Below are positions 1 to 5,394 of a stretch of DNA of 7,457 nucleotides, one piece after another (the first letter of the stretch is position 1; every line of letters begins with the position of its first letter). The DNA is taken from contig CAIPGJ010000624.1 in assembly GCA_903864555.1 (NCBI GenBank), positions 1 through 7,457 of the forward strand, given 5' to 3'. Source of the DNA: an uncultured Pseudomonadota bacterium. GTDB lineage: Bacteria > Pseudomonadota > Gammaproteobacteria > Burkholderiales > SG8-39. Both the position numbers and the translations under genes were made by a program. The notes under the pieces were generated by a model that was given only the letters and a program-made list of their open reading frames with translations, made no database searches and was not told where the DNA came from.

Positions 1-113
1 CCCACCAGGATGCGAACCGGTTTGTTGGGAAAATTCTGGGCCCAGGTGGCCGTGGCTGACACGGCTGTTGCCGTGGCGAGCCCGAGGGAAAGCATGAATC
101 GGGTGAAGCGCAT
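1..113 (-). CDS. Bug-family tripartite tricarboxylate transporter receptor, N-terminal fragment
   Basis: Only the first 37 codons lie in the window; the gene continues past the left edge. The protein begins MRFTRFMLSLGLATATAVSA, a typical Sec signal peptide with a basic start, a hydrophobic core and an A-T-W-A-Q cleavage region. The next residues, QNFPNKPVRILVG, are the hallmark first beta strand of mature Bug/TctC receptors (AQ-x-[FY]P-x-KP-[IV]R-[IV]-[VL]-V). The start ATG (113-111) is fixed by a very strong Shine-Dalgarno, AAAGGAGGTGTC, just upstream. Family members bind small carboxylates in the periplasm and deliver them to a TctAB permease or act in sensing; the ligand here cannot be read. 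It is a third paralogue of the two receptors at 4313-6405 but has a different signal peptide. It is divergent from the exported methyltransferase-like gene. The family call is firm despite the short fragment. Confidence 0.88.
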   Translation of the reverse strand, partial: MRFTRFMLSLGLATATAVSATATWAQNFPNKPVRILV

Positions 114-169
114 GACACCTCCTTTTGCTGACTGCAAATCGTTGCGTTGTGCTGTTGTTTGAGCGTCTC

Positions 170-194
170 CGCCAGCCCGCGAAAACGGGTGGCG
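170..194. repeat. Hairpin in the leader of the left-edge Bug gene
   Basis: CGCCAGCCCG and CGGGTGGCG pair over 9 bp with one bulged G around the loop CGAAAA. It is followed immediately by a second small dyad, GGAAC-GGC-GTTCC (194-206). If the minus-strand gene is transcribed from the -10-like box at 221-226, both would form in its mRNA leader. There is no U-tract, so a simple intrinsic terminator is unlikely. Confidence 0.4.
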
Positions 195-220
195 GAACGG
201 CGTTCCATTCCGGGTGCGGC

Positions 221-226
221 AGTATA
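221..226 (-). promoter_or_regulatory. Candidate -10 box for the left-edge Bug gene
   Basis: On the minus strand the hexamer reads TATACT, a 5/6 match to the sigma-70 -10 consensus, inside TGTCATATACTG. It would give a leader of about 100 nt before the ATG at 113. No good -35 hexamer sits 16-18 nt upstream; that place is occupied by the inverted repeat at 234-266, which could mean activator dependence. This is inference from motif matching only. Confidence 0.3.
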
Positions 227-233
227 TGACAGG

Positions 234-266
234 TCTGCAGGCGAAAGGGAGCGGTGCGCCTGCAGA
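234..266. repeat. Perfect 10-bp inverted repeat in the divergent intergenic region
   Basis: TCTGCAGGCG (234-243) and CGCCTGCAGA (257-266) are exact reverse complements separated by 13 nt. The arm centres are about 23 bp apart, close to two helical turns, which suits a dimeric regulator bound on one DNA face. The element lies between divergent genes (start at 113 minus, start at 400 plus) and covers the -35 area of the minus-strand candidate promoter. It could be an operator; as RNA it could also be a stem-loop. Neither is followed by a U-tract, so it is not an obvious terminator. Confidence 0.5.
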
Positions 267-399
267 TAAAGGCTTAAGCTGCGGTTAAGTCTATCTTCGG
301 AGACTGCACCCATAGGCACACCGTCAGGCGATCCCGTCGTTCATGGTCACCGCGGAAAGATGCCTCCAGCGGGCGGTCATGAAAGGGGAGTGGATACCA

Positions 400-1407
400 A
401 TGAAGCAACAAGCCTTGCGCAGGTCGTTCCTGCTGCTGGTGCAGTCGATGTGCCTGATGCCGGCAGTCGCGGCAGACCAGAAGGCCGGCAGTGCAGATGT
501 TGCTGCTGCTGCGAGCACTGCCAACACCGTCACGACGACAAAGCCGGCGGCCGCAGCGCCAGATTTCCGCGAGGAACTGGCGCGGCAACGGGCCATCTAT
601 CTGTCGCAAGGGGAGAGCCGGCCCAAGGGCTACGTCATTGACCGCGGTCTTGATGCGTATTCCGATGCCCTCCCGGCTGAGTTCAGCACCCGGCTGCGCG
701 GCCTGGGCTTCGAAGATCGCTGGCTGGACATCGGGGCCGGGCGGGGCCAGGCGATACTGGATTACTACGCGCCCGGCTACAGCGTGAACCACGCTACCGC
801 TGCCAAAGGGCAGGCACAGGGGGCGGTACAGGCTCCAACGGATGCTCCGGCTGCAGCAACGGCAGGCCGCAAGGCCAGGGCAGTGGCCATGTCCATGGAG
901 GATCGCCGGACGCCGCAGTGGCATCAGGTTGCCGCGGGCGTGCCCGGGGATCGCATCCAGTATCTGTTCGACAAGCCGTTGCGCGATTACGCCACCCAGG
1001 AGATCGGCCGTTTCCAGGTGATCACCGACCTGCTCGGCGGATTTTCCTATACCGATGACCTGTCCGCCTTCACCGGCAAGGTCCTCGACCTGCTGGAGAC
1101 CAACGGTGCCTTCTATACCGTGCTACAGGACGTCAACTCGGAACGCGGCACCAACGCCCCCTTCTACCGCAACGAGCCCTACCTCACGCGCCTGTTCGAC
1201 GCGGAGGGCAAGGAAGTGAAGGTGTGCAGTTGGCTCAAGGGCATCTCCTGCGTCCAGGTCAGCTGCGAGCTGCGCTCGGAGTGGGAGCCGCCCATCGAGG
1301 TCTACCGGATCCAGAAGACCTGCACGCCGAACGTCGTTCCGGCTTTGACACGCACGCACTATGTCGCCGGCACGCCGCCGGAGCGGCGCTTCAACCTGGG
1401 CCGGTAA
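400..1407 (+). CDS. Exported class I SAM-methyltransferase-like protein
   Basis: The 335-residue protein starts at 400, where AAGGGGAG lies about 9 nt upstream and the N-terminus (MKQQALRRSFLLLVQSMCLM) is a Sec signal peptide, with cleavage likely after PAVAA (residue 25). In-frame ATGs at 343 and 379 would only prepend non-signal sequence. Residues 30-55 are an Ala/Thr-rich linker. Residues 107-117 (RWLDIGAGRGQ) match the glycine-rich SAM-binding motif I of Rossmann methyltransferases. Residues 160-169 (AVAMSMED) resemble the strand 2 acidic-end region, and residues 205-220 (FQVITDLLGGFSYTDD) resemble the motif IV strand, followed by LDLLETNGAFYTVL as strand 5. An Ala-rich insert (about 134-157) interrupts the fold after motif I. 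Four cysteines (276, 284, 289, 308) lie in the C-terminal part and could form disulfides. Methyltransferases normally act in the cytoplasm, where SAM is found, so export is odd. The fold assignment is fairly sure; catalytic activity is not shown. Confidence 0.75.
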   Translation: MKQQALRRSFLLLVQSMCLMPAVAADQKAGSADVAAAASTANTVTTTKPAAAAPDFREELARQRAIYLSQGESRPKGYVIDRGLDAYSDALPAEFSTRLRGLGFEDRWLDIGAGRGQAILDYYAPGYSVNHATAAKGQAQGAVQAPTDAPAAATAGRKARAVAMSMEDRRTPQWHQVAAGVPGDRIQYLFDKPLRDYATQEIGRFQVITDLLGGFSYTDDLSAFTGKVLDLLETNGAFYTVLQDVNSERGTNAPFYRNEPYLTRLFDAEGKEVKVCSWLKGISCVQVSCELRSEWEPPIEVYRIQKTCTPNVVPALTRTHYVAGTPPERRFNLGR

Positions 1408-1409
1408 GG

Positions 1410-1428
1410 CCGGCCGCAGTGCGGCCGG
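1410..1428. terminator. GC-rich hairpin between convergent genes, possible bidirectional terminator
   Basis: CCGGCCGC (1410-1417) and GCGGCCGG (1421-1428) form a perfect 8-bp stem with a 3-nt loop, starting 2 nt after the stop codon of the exported methyltransferase-like gene and about 50 nt past the end of the convergent minus-strand gene. Position suggests transcription termination for one or both genes. Neither strand has a T-tract after the stem, so it departs from a classical intrinsic terminator. Confidence 0.45.
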
Positions 1429-1477
1429 TGCTGCTGCGAGAAGCTGCTGCGCCTTACGCCCTCACGGTTTCGCAGCC

Positions 1478-1879
1478 TTACGCGGCGGGCCCCATCCTGC
1501 CCGGAGACGCTCCGGGGCGGTGGCCGGCCAGCCACTGCAGCCCCGCGGCGAGGGCTGCCATGGCGATGGCGCCAGTGGCCCACAGGCCCCAGGCCAGCCG
1601 TGACATCCAGGCCATCAGGCCATCGTCCGTAGCCAGGCCGCTGTTCAGCCATTCGATCATTCCGAGCTTGGCCACCGACACCGCCTGCAGCAGTGCCGGA
1701 TCGATGATGGCACTCAGCCAGGCCGGCATCGGCCACTGTTCCGGTGTCTGCAGCAGCTGCGTGGCCTGCCCCGATTGGAAGGCGGCCACCAGCCACTCGC
1801 CCAGTTGCACGCTCAGCGACATCAGCCCGGTCCACAGGGCCAAGCCCAGCCAGAACACAATCCAGATTGCAGTCTTCAT
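1478..1879 (-). CDS. Small two-helix inner-membrane protein, unknown function
   Basis: I do not recognise the family of this 133-residue protein. The ATG at 1879 is preceded by GAGGAG seven nt upstream, better than the longer in-frame start at 1915, which has no clear ribosome site. Residues 4-24 (AIWIVFWLGLALWTGLMSLS) form one strongly hydrophobic helix and residues 94-117 (RLAWGLWATGAIAMAALAAG) a second. Between them is an amphipathic stretch of about 70 residues rich in Trp, Leu and Met, with a possible re-entrant or surface helix near 60-80. The C-terminal 15 residues are Gly/Pro/Arg-rich and probably disordered. There are no cysteines or obvious catalytic motifs. It stands alone, convergent with the gene at 400-1407 and separated by over 300 nt from the upstream same-strand gene, so it likely has its own promoter. 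Confidence 0.75.
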   Translation of the reverse strand: MKTAIWIVFWLGLALWTGLMSLSVQLGEWLVAAFQSGQATQLLQTPEQWPMPAWLSAIIDPALLQAVSVAKLGMIEWLNSGLATDDGLMAWMSRLAWGLWATGAIAMAALAAGLQWLAGHRPGASPGRMGPAA

Positions 1880-2212
1880 GTCTACGCTCCTCATGCGTTG
1901 GTCAATGCCCGTCACGGCCTGGGTGCCGGATCAGTGCAGCGCCACGATAAGGGGGCTGACATGATTTAAAAATGCGGATTAATTGCGGGAAAGATCAGAA
2001 AAAATCGAAGCATGCCGGCCGGAGGGCGCCGGGCTGAAGCCGCCGCCGCGGGCAATCCGGACAGGCCAGCTGGTCTGGAGGCAGGCATGGCGCAATGGGG
2101 AGGGGGCGCAGGCCAGGCCAGGCGGGTGGTCCTGACGGGGCAGCACTCCACCCGCCAGCGCGCGCGACCGGTGGCTCTTCGTGGCCTGCCGCCCGCGGTC
2201 AGCGGGCCCTGA
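1880..2212. other. Non-coding stretch with an AT-rich island
   Basis: These 333 nt carry no convincing gene on either strand; short open frames here have biased, low-complexity translations (Ala/Pro/Arg-rich) and no ribosome sites. Positions about 1960-2010 are conspicuously AT-rich against a very GC-rich background and include an A6 run (T6 on the minus strand, about 1999-2004). The island lies 80-130 nt upstream of the minus-strand small membrane protein and may contain its promoter. One weak match on the minus strand is TTTCCC-17 nt-TTAAAT. It could equally be the tail of a terminator for the DUF1080 gene. The remainder (2010-2190) is GC-rich and featureless apart from a short dyad near its end. 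Confidence 0.4.
2191..2207. terminator. Short hairpin just downstream of the DUF1080 gene
   Basis: GCCCGC (2191-2196) and GCGGGC (2202-2207) form a 6-bp stem with a 5-nt loop, 5 nt beyond the stop codon of the minus-strand lipoprotein gene. There is no T-tract on the minus strand after it, so the terminator role is inferred from position alone. Confidence 0.3.
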
Positions 2213-2815
2213 TCAGAGCGTGCGCACCGACACCTTGCGGAATTTCACCGTGCCGCGGCCCAGTTGCAGGGCGATCGGGCCATCGGCGAACTTGCTGTCG
2301 CGCACGTCCACCGTCTTCTGCCCGTTCATCACCACGACCAGGTGGTTGCCCTTCATGCTGACCTCGAAGGTGTTCCACTTGCCGCCGGCCTTGGGCGCCG
2401 GTTGCGCCACGGCAGCCACCTTGACGATGGCCCCGGTGGCATAGGTCTGGTCCGGGCGCTGGTCGAAGATGTTCACTTCGTAGCAGCTTTCATCATCGAT
2501 GGCCTTGGCGTCCTTGCAGCGCATGAAGATGCCGCTGTTGGCATCGGGCGTGGCCCAGATCTCGGCGCGCAGCTCGAAGTCCCGGTAGTTCTTCCGCGTC
2601 ACGAGATAGCCGGTTACCTTGCCCGGCTGGGTGGCCTCGATGGCGCCATCGGCAGGCTTCCACACCGCGTCGCCGATGCGGTCGAAATTCTCCAGCCCGC
2701 GCGTGCCGTCCACCAGATGGGTCCAGTTGTCCTGCGTGCCGTAGGACGCGCAGCCGCCCAGGCTGGTGACCAGGGCTGCGGCAAGGATGAAGCGGTTCAG
2801 GTTCGTGCGATGCAT
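2213..2815 (-). CDS. DUF1080 (3-keto-disaccharide hydrolase-like) lipoprotein
   Basis: The 200-residue protein starts at 2815 behind GGGAGGAAACC. Residues 1-22 are a lipoprotein signal peptide (MHRTNLNRFILAAALVTSLGGC) with lipobox LGGC, so Cys22 would be lipidated. Residues about 35-200 match the DUF1080 / 3-keto-disaccharide hydrolase family (concanavalin-like jelly roll): NYRDFELRAEIW, then ANSGIFMRC, then CYEVNIFDQRPD, then GKWNTFEVSMKGNHLVVVMNG, and the closing GPIALQ...VKFRKVSV strand. Family members occur in sugar-processing contexts and as carbohydrate-binding modules; activity here is unproven. At 200 residues it is a single-domain version. Cys99 and Cys111 flank the SGIF motif region and could form a disulfide. 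It lies 108 nt downstream of the adenylate cyclase gene on the same strand and may be co-transcribed, although no shared function is apparent. Confidence 0.85.
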   Translation of the reverse strand: MHRTNLNRFILAAALVTSLGGCASYGTQDNWTHLVDGTRGLENFDRIGDAVWKPADGAIEATQPGKVTGYLVTRKNYRDFELRAEIWATPDANSGIFMRCKDAKAIDDESCYEVNIFDQRPDQTYATGAIVKVAAVAQPAPKAGGKWNTFEVSMKGNHLVVVMNGQKTVDVRDSKFADGPIALQLGRGTVKFRKVSVRTL

Positions 2816-2901
2816 GGTTTCCTCCCGGGTGTTGTTATGAGTCCGGCCAGTGTATTGGTTTTTTTCAGCGGCACGTGAGGCATGCGGGCGCGAATGCCGC
2901 G

Positions 2902-2920
2902 GCCTGGCCCTTCGCCAGGC
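2902..2920. terminator. Hairpin downstream of the adenylate cyclase gene
   Basis: GCCTGGC (2902-2908) and GCCAGGC (2914-2920) form a perfect 7-bp stem with loop CCTTC, 3 nt past the cyclase stop codon on the minus strand. No T-tract follows on that strand, so it may be a weak or Rho-assisted terminator or an mRNA 3'-end stabiliser between the cyclase and the lipoprotein gene. Confidence 0.4.
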
Positions 2921-2923
2921 AGG

Positions 2924-4150
2924 TCATCCTGCTTTCGTTGCCACGCTGCCTGGCAGGGAGGCAACGATCACTCCCGCCCGCAGCGGCTGGCGCTTGCCCT
3001 TGGCCAGGATCTCCCGCTGAATGGCTGGTGCCATACCCGCGGCAAGGCAGGCTTCTTCCGAGGCGAGCAGTTCACCGGGTGCGGCGGCATCGCACAGCCG
3101 TTGTGCCGTGTTGACCGTGTCCCCGATGAAGTCATAGGCCTTGGCCCCGTGGCTTCCCAGCACCCCCTCGACGACCAGGCCGCAATGCACCCCGGTCCCT
3201 GCCTGCAGTCCCGAAGCGGACAGCAGCGCCTGGGCAGCAGACAACATGCTCGTTCCGGCATGGACCGCATCCGCCGCATTGGCGAACACCTCCATGACCT
3301 CGTCGGCCGTGTGCTTGAGCTTGATCGGTTGAATGTCGCCGAGCGCGTCCTCGGCGGTGCGGTAGTAGTCATTGAGCATGCCGACCACGGCTTCGGGTGA
3401 TTGCTGCTCGCTCCAGGCGGTGAATCCGCGGATATCCATGAACAGCACGCTGCGCACCACGCGCTGCAGCGACAGGGTCCCCTCATCGGCAATGGCGCGG
3501 TCGAGGATGCCGCGGCCGAGTGACCACTCGGAATACTGTCGCAGGCGCGCCGTCAGTGATCGTATCGTGGCCATGGAACGGCGCAGATTGACCTCGGCAA
3601 AGCCCAGCAGGACCCCGAGCAGCAGCAACACCACCGCGAGGAAATCATGGGCCCGGTCGGCAAAGAAGACGTCGAGCGAAAGTCCGGTGCCCTTGGTGCG
3701 TGCCTCGAACAGGGCGTACATCACCAGTGGAATGGCCGAGCGCAGCACGCTTTCACACAGCACCAGGGCCGCAGTCATCCTGGGACGTTGTGGCTGTGCC
3801 CATTGCAGCACGGCAAAGCCGATCGCAAACGCCCAATAGGCCTGGTGATGCCAGTGGGAGAAGAAGGCCAGCCCTTCCAGACCGGCTTCCACCAGGGAAT
3901 AGATCAGGGGCCCGGCCAGATTGGATGCAAACGGCAGTGGCCGGCCGCGGGTGGCCAGCCACTCCATCAACCAGGCCTGCAGCATTCCCGAGACGAGCAG
4001 CAGGTAAGGATCAGCCCGCGAAAAATATCCCGGCTGTGCCAGCAGTGCTTCGAGGATGAGCAGAACCAGCGGCACATGGCCGCTGTGGGTGAAGAAATTG
4101 CGTGCAGCGCGGGCGGTCAGCGAGTCGGATGGGAAAGGTGTGGATTCCAT
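2924..4150 (-). CDS. Membrane class III adenylate cyclase
   Basis: The 408-residue protein makes cyclic AMP from ATP. The N-terminal half has about six hydrophobic helices (near residues 25-42, 48-66, 78-98, 103-118, 126-148, 168-187), probably an input domain in the inner membrane. A basic linker (about 188-232) leads to a class III catalytic domain (about 233-395). All canonical catalytic residues can be seen: metal-binding Asp239 (LFMDIRGFT) and Asp283 (KHTADEVMEVF), purine-selecting Lys279 and Asp340 (AYDFIGDTVN), and transition-state Asn347 and Arg351 (VNTAQRL). The Lys/Asp pair is the adenylate-type signature. The Gly usual before the second metal Asp is Ala282. A single catalytic domain implies a homodimer. 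The ATG at 4150 is the only good start but has a weak ribosome site. No CRP-like site (TGTGA-N6-TCACA) was noticed nearby. Confidence 0.92.
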   Translation of the reverse strand: MESTPFPSDSLTARAARNFFTHSGHVPLVLLILEALLAQPGYFSRADPYLLLVSGMLQAWLMEWLATRGRPLPFASNLAGPLIYSLVEAGLEGLAFFSHWHHQAYWAFAIGFAVLQWAQPQRPRMTAALVLCESVLRSAIPLVMYALFEARTKGTGLSLDVFFADRAHDFLAVVLLLLGVLLGFAEVNLRRSMATIRSLTARLRQYSEWSLGRGILDRAIADEGTLSLQRVVRSVLFMDIRGFTAWSEQQSPEAVVGMLNDYYRTAEDALGDIQPIKLKHTADEVMEVFANAADAVHAGTSMLSAAQALLSASGLQAGTGVHCGLVVEGVLGSHGAKAYDFIGDTVNTAQRLCDAAAPGELLASEEACLAAGMAPAIQREILAKGKRQPLRAGVIVASLPGSVATKAG

Positions 4151-4176
4151 GTTGATCAGTCTTGCGTATTTCAGTG

Positions 4177-4190
4177 CTTCCCCGGGGAAG
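4177..4190. promoter_or_regulatory. Perfect 14-bp palindrome upstream of the cyclase gene
   Basis: CTTCCCCGGGGAAG is a perfect palindrome without spacer, 27 nt before the cyclase start codon on the minus strand. Position suits an operator or a leader element. A GC-rich genome produces such palindromes by chance more often than a balanced one, so the role is uncertain. Confidence 0.25.
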
Positions 4191-4225
4191 GGGGCCGGGT
4201 TGTCCGCCTGCTTCGACCCATCTCC

Positions 4226-4260
4226 GGCAGCCCGTCAGGGGCAGGAGGCCGGTGGCTGCC
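4226..4260. repeat. 7-bp inverted repeat downstream of the second tandem Bug gene
   Basis: GGCAGCC (4226-4232) and GGCTGCC (4254-4260) are exact reverse complements with a 21-nt spacer, about 50 nt past the stop codon of the Bug gene ending at 4313. A terminator role is possible but there is no T-tract. Confidence 0.25.
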
Positions 4261-4312
4261 CTGGCACGGTGGGCGGCAGGCATTCCATGGCAAGGCGGGT
4301 GCACCGGACCAG

Positions 4313-5284
4313 CTAGTCCATCTGTATCCTCGCCACGGTGATGAGCTTTTTCCAGCGCTCGTACTCATCGCGCAGGGCCTTGCCCAGGGCTTCGGGGGTG
4401 CCGCCGTCAGCCTCGACGCCTTGTTTGGCGAACTGGGCCAGCACCGCGGGTTCCAGCAGCGCCCTGTTCATGTCGGCGTTGAGTTTCATGATGATCTCGC
4501 GTGGCGTGCCGGCCGGTGCCGACATGCCGTACCAGGTGGATACTTCGTAATCCGGATAGCCCGACTCGGCCACCGTGGGCACGTCGGGCACGGTGCGGGA
4601 GCGCTTCGAGGCGCCCACTGCCAGCGCGGTGAGTTTGCCGGATCTCACGTGCGGCAGCAGCGACAGCATGCTGTTCAGCGTCAGGTGCACGCGTCCGGCG
4701 GTCAGGTCGAGCACCGCCTGCGGTCCGCCCTTGTAGGGCACGTGGGTCATGTCGAAGCCGGCCATGAATTTCAGCAGTTCCACACCCAGGTGGTTGGAAG
4801 TGCCGATGCCGGCCGAGGCATAGGAGAGCTCGCCCGCAGGCCTGGACTTCGCCAGCTTCACGAACTCGGCCAGCGTACGCACATTGAGTGAGGGATGCAC
4901 CGCAATCATCTGCGTGCTTTGCACCAGCATGCTGATGGGGGCGAAGTCCCGCAAGGGGTTGAACGGCAGCCGGTCACCTTCGATGGCATAGGGAATGGAA
5001 GTGTGGCCGGCGGTGGTGAACATCAGCGTGTAGCCGTCGGCCGGGGCGCGTGCCACCAGTTGCGAGCCGATGGTGCCATTGGCACTGGGGCGGTTCTCGA
5101 TCAGGACGGTGACGTTGTTGTAATCGCCAAGCTTGTTGTTGACGGTGCGGGCCACCAGGTCGGTGCCGCCACCGGGCGGATAGTTCACCACGACGCGTAT
5201 GGGTTTGGCTGGAAACCCCTGCGCTGCCACCAATGAACTGCCGGCCAGCAGGCCTGCGCCCAGAACCTTCAATAGTGTGTGCAT
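4313..5284 (-). CDS. Bug-family tripartite tricarboxylate receptor (downstream tandem copy)
   Basis: The 323-residue protein is a periplasmic solute receptor of the Bug/TctC family. The start at 5284 follows GGGAGGCATC; a 28-codon upstream extension lacks a ribosome site and would bury the signal peptide. Residues 1-21 (MHTLLKVLGAGLLAGSSLVA) are a Sec signal peptide. Mature sequence opens QGFPAKPIRVVVNYPPGG, then TDLVAR, then ENRPSANGTIGSQLVARAP with ADGYTLMFTT, the first-lobe ligand-binding signature, followed by AGIGTSNHLGVELLKFMAG and HVPYKGGPQAVLDLTAGRV in the second lobe, and GYPDYEVSTWYGMSAPAGTP near the C-terminus. Length is typical. It aligns without gaps over 303 positions to the upstream neighbour with roughly 80% identity by hand count, so the pair arose by duplication. 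No TctA or TctB gene is adjacent. The ligand is unknown. Confidence 0.92.
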   Translation of the reverse strand: MHTLLKVLGAGLLAGSSLVAAQGFPAKPIRVVVNYPPGGGTDLVARTVNNKLGDYNNVTVLIENRPSANGTIGSQLVARAPADGYTLMFTTAGHTSIPYAIEGDRLPFNPLRDFAPISMLVQSTQMIAVHPSLNVRTLAEFVKLAKSRPAGELSYASAGIGTSNHLGVELLKFMAGFDMTHVPYKGGPQAVLDLTAGRVHLTLNSMLSLLPHVRSGKLTALAVGASKRSRTVPDVPTVAESGYPDYEVSTWYGMSAPAGTPREIIMKLNADMNRALLEPAVLAQFAKQGVEADGGTPEALGKALRDEYERWKKLITVARIQMD

Positions 5285-5307
5285 GATGCCTCCCGGAAAG
5301 GGCATGG

Positions 5308-5346
5308 TGGTCCGTCCGGCCGGGATTTTTCCCATGGGGCGGACCA
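5308..5346. repeat. Nested stem-loop between the tandem Bug genes
   Basis: TGGTCCG (5308-5314) pairs with CGGACCA (5340-5346) over 7 bp, and inside this GGGA (5322-5325) pairs with TCCC (5330-5333) around a T4 loop (A4 on the transcribed minus strand). It lies 24 nt upstream of the downstream Bug start codon. It may modulate translation or processing of the two-gene transcript. Confidence 0.4.
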
Positions 5347-5358
5347 GGGTGGCGCAGA

Positions 5359-5376
5359 CCACAGCCAAAGCCGTGG
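5359..5376 (-). repeat. Second stem-loop just after the upstream Bug gene
   Basis: On the minus strand CCACGGC and GCTGTGG form a 7-bp stem with loop TTTG, using one G-U pair. On the plus strand the same position would be an A-C mismatch, so the structure favours RNA made from the minus strand, in line with the direction of the flanking genes. It starts 18 nt after the upstream gene's stop codon and lacks a U-tract. A role in 3'-end protection or differential expression is inferred. Confidence 0.4.
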
Positions 5377-5394
5377 CCTCTCGCCGCCAGACGG

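Noticed and set aside
274..924. Minus-strand 216-codon open frame opposite the exported methyltransferase-like gene
   Set aside because: Arg/Cys/His-rich composition, no ribosome site, and the opposite strand has a signal peptide and family motifs.
1224..1964. Plus-strand 246-codon frame overlapping the end of the methyltransferase-like gene and the small membrane protein
   Set aside because: It overlaps real genes on both strands and its translation is low-complexity with no recognisable domain.
1999..2004. T6 run on the minus strand as a terminator tail for the DUF1080 gene
   Set aside because: It is about 200 nt past the stop and the GC-rich sequence before it folds only with bulges and mismatches; left as a possibility within the non-coding region entry.
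2859..2865. T7 run on the plus strand as an intrinsic terminator
   Set aside because: Only a 3-bp stem precedes it and no plus-strand gene ends there; more likely part of the upstream region of the DUF1080 gene.
3647..4891. Long plus-strand open frame (414 codons) across the cyclase and Bug genes
   Set aside because: It is antisense to two well-identified genes, spans their intergenic gap and has a Gly/His/Gln-rich translation without family motifs; it is a GC-rich shadow frame.
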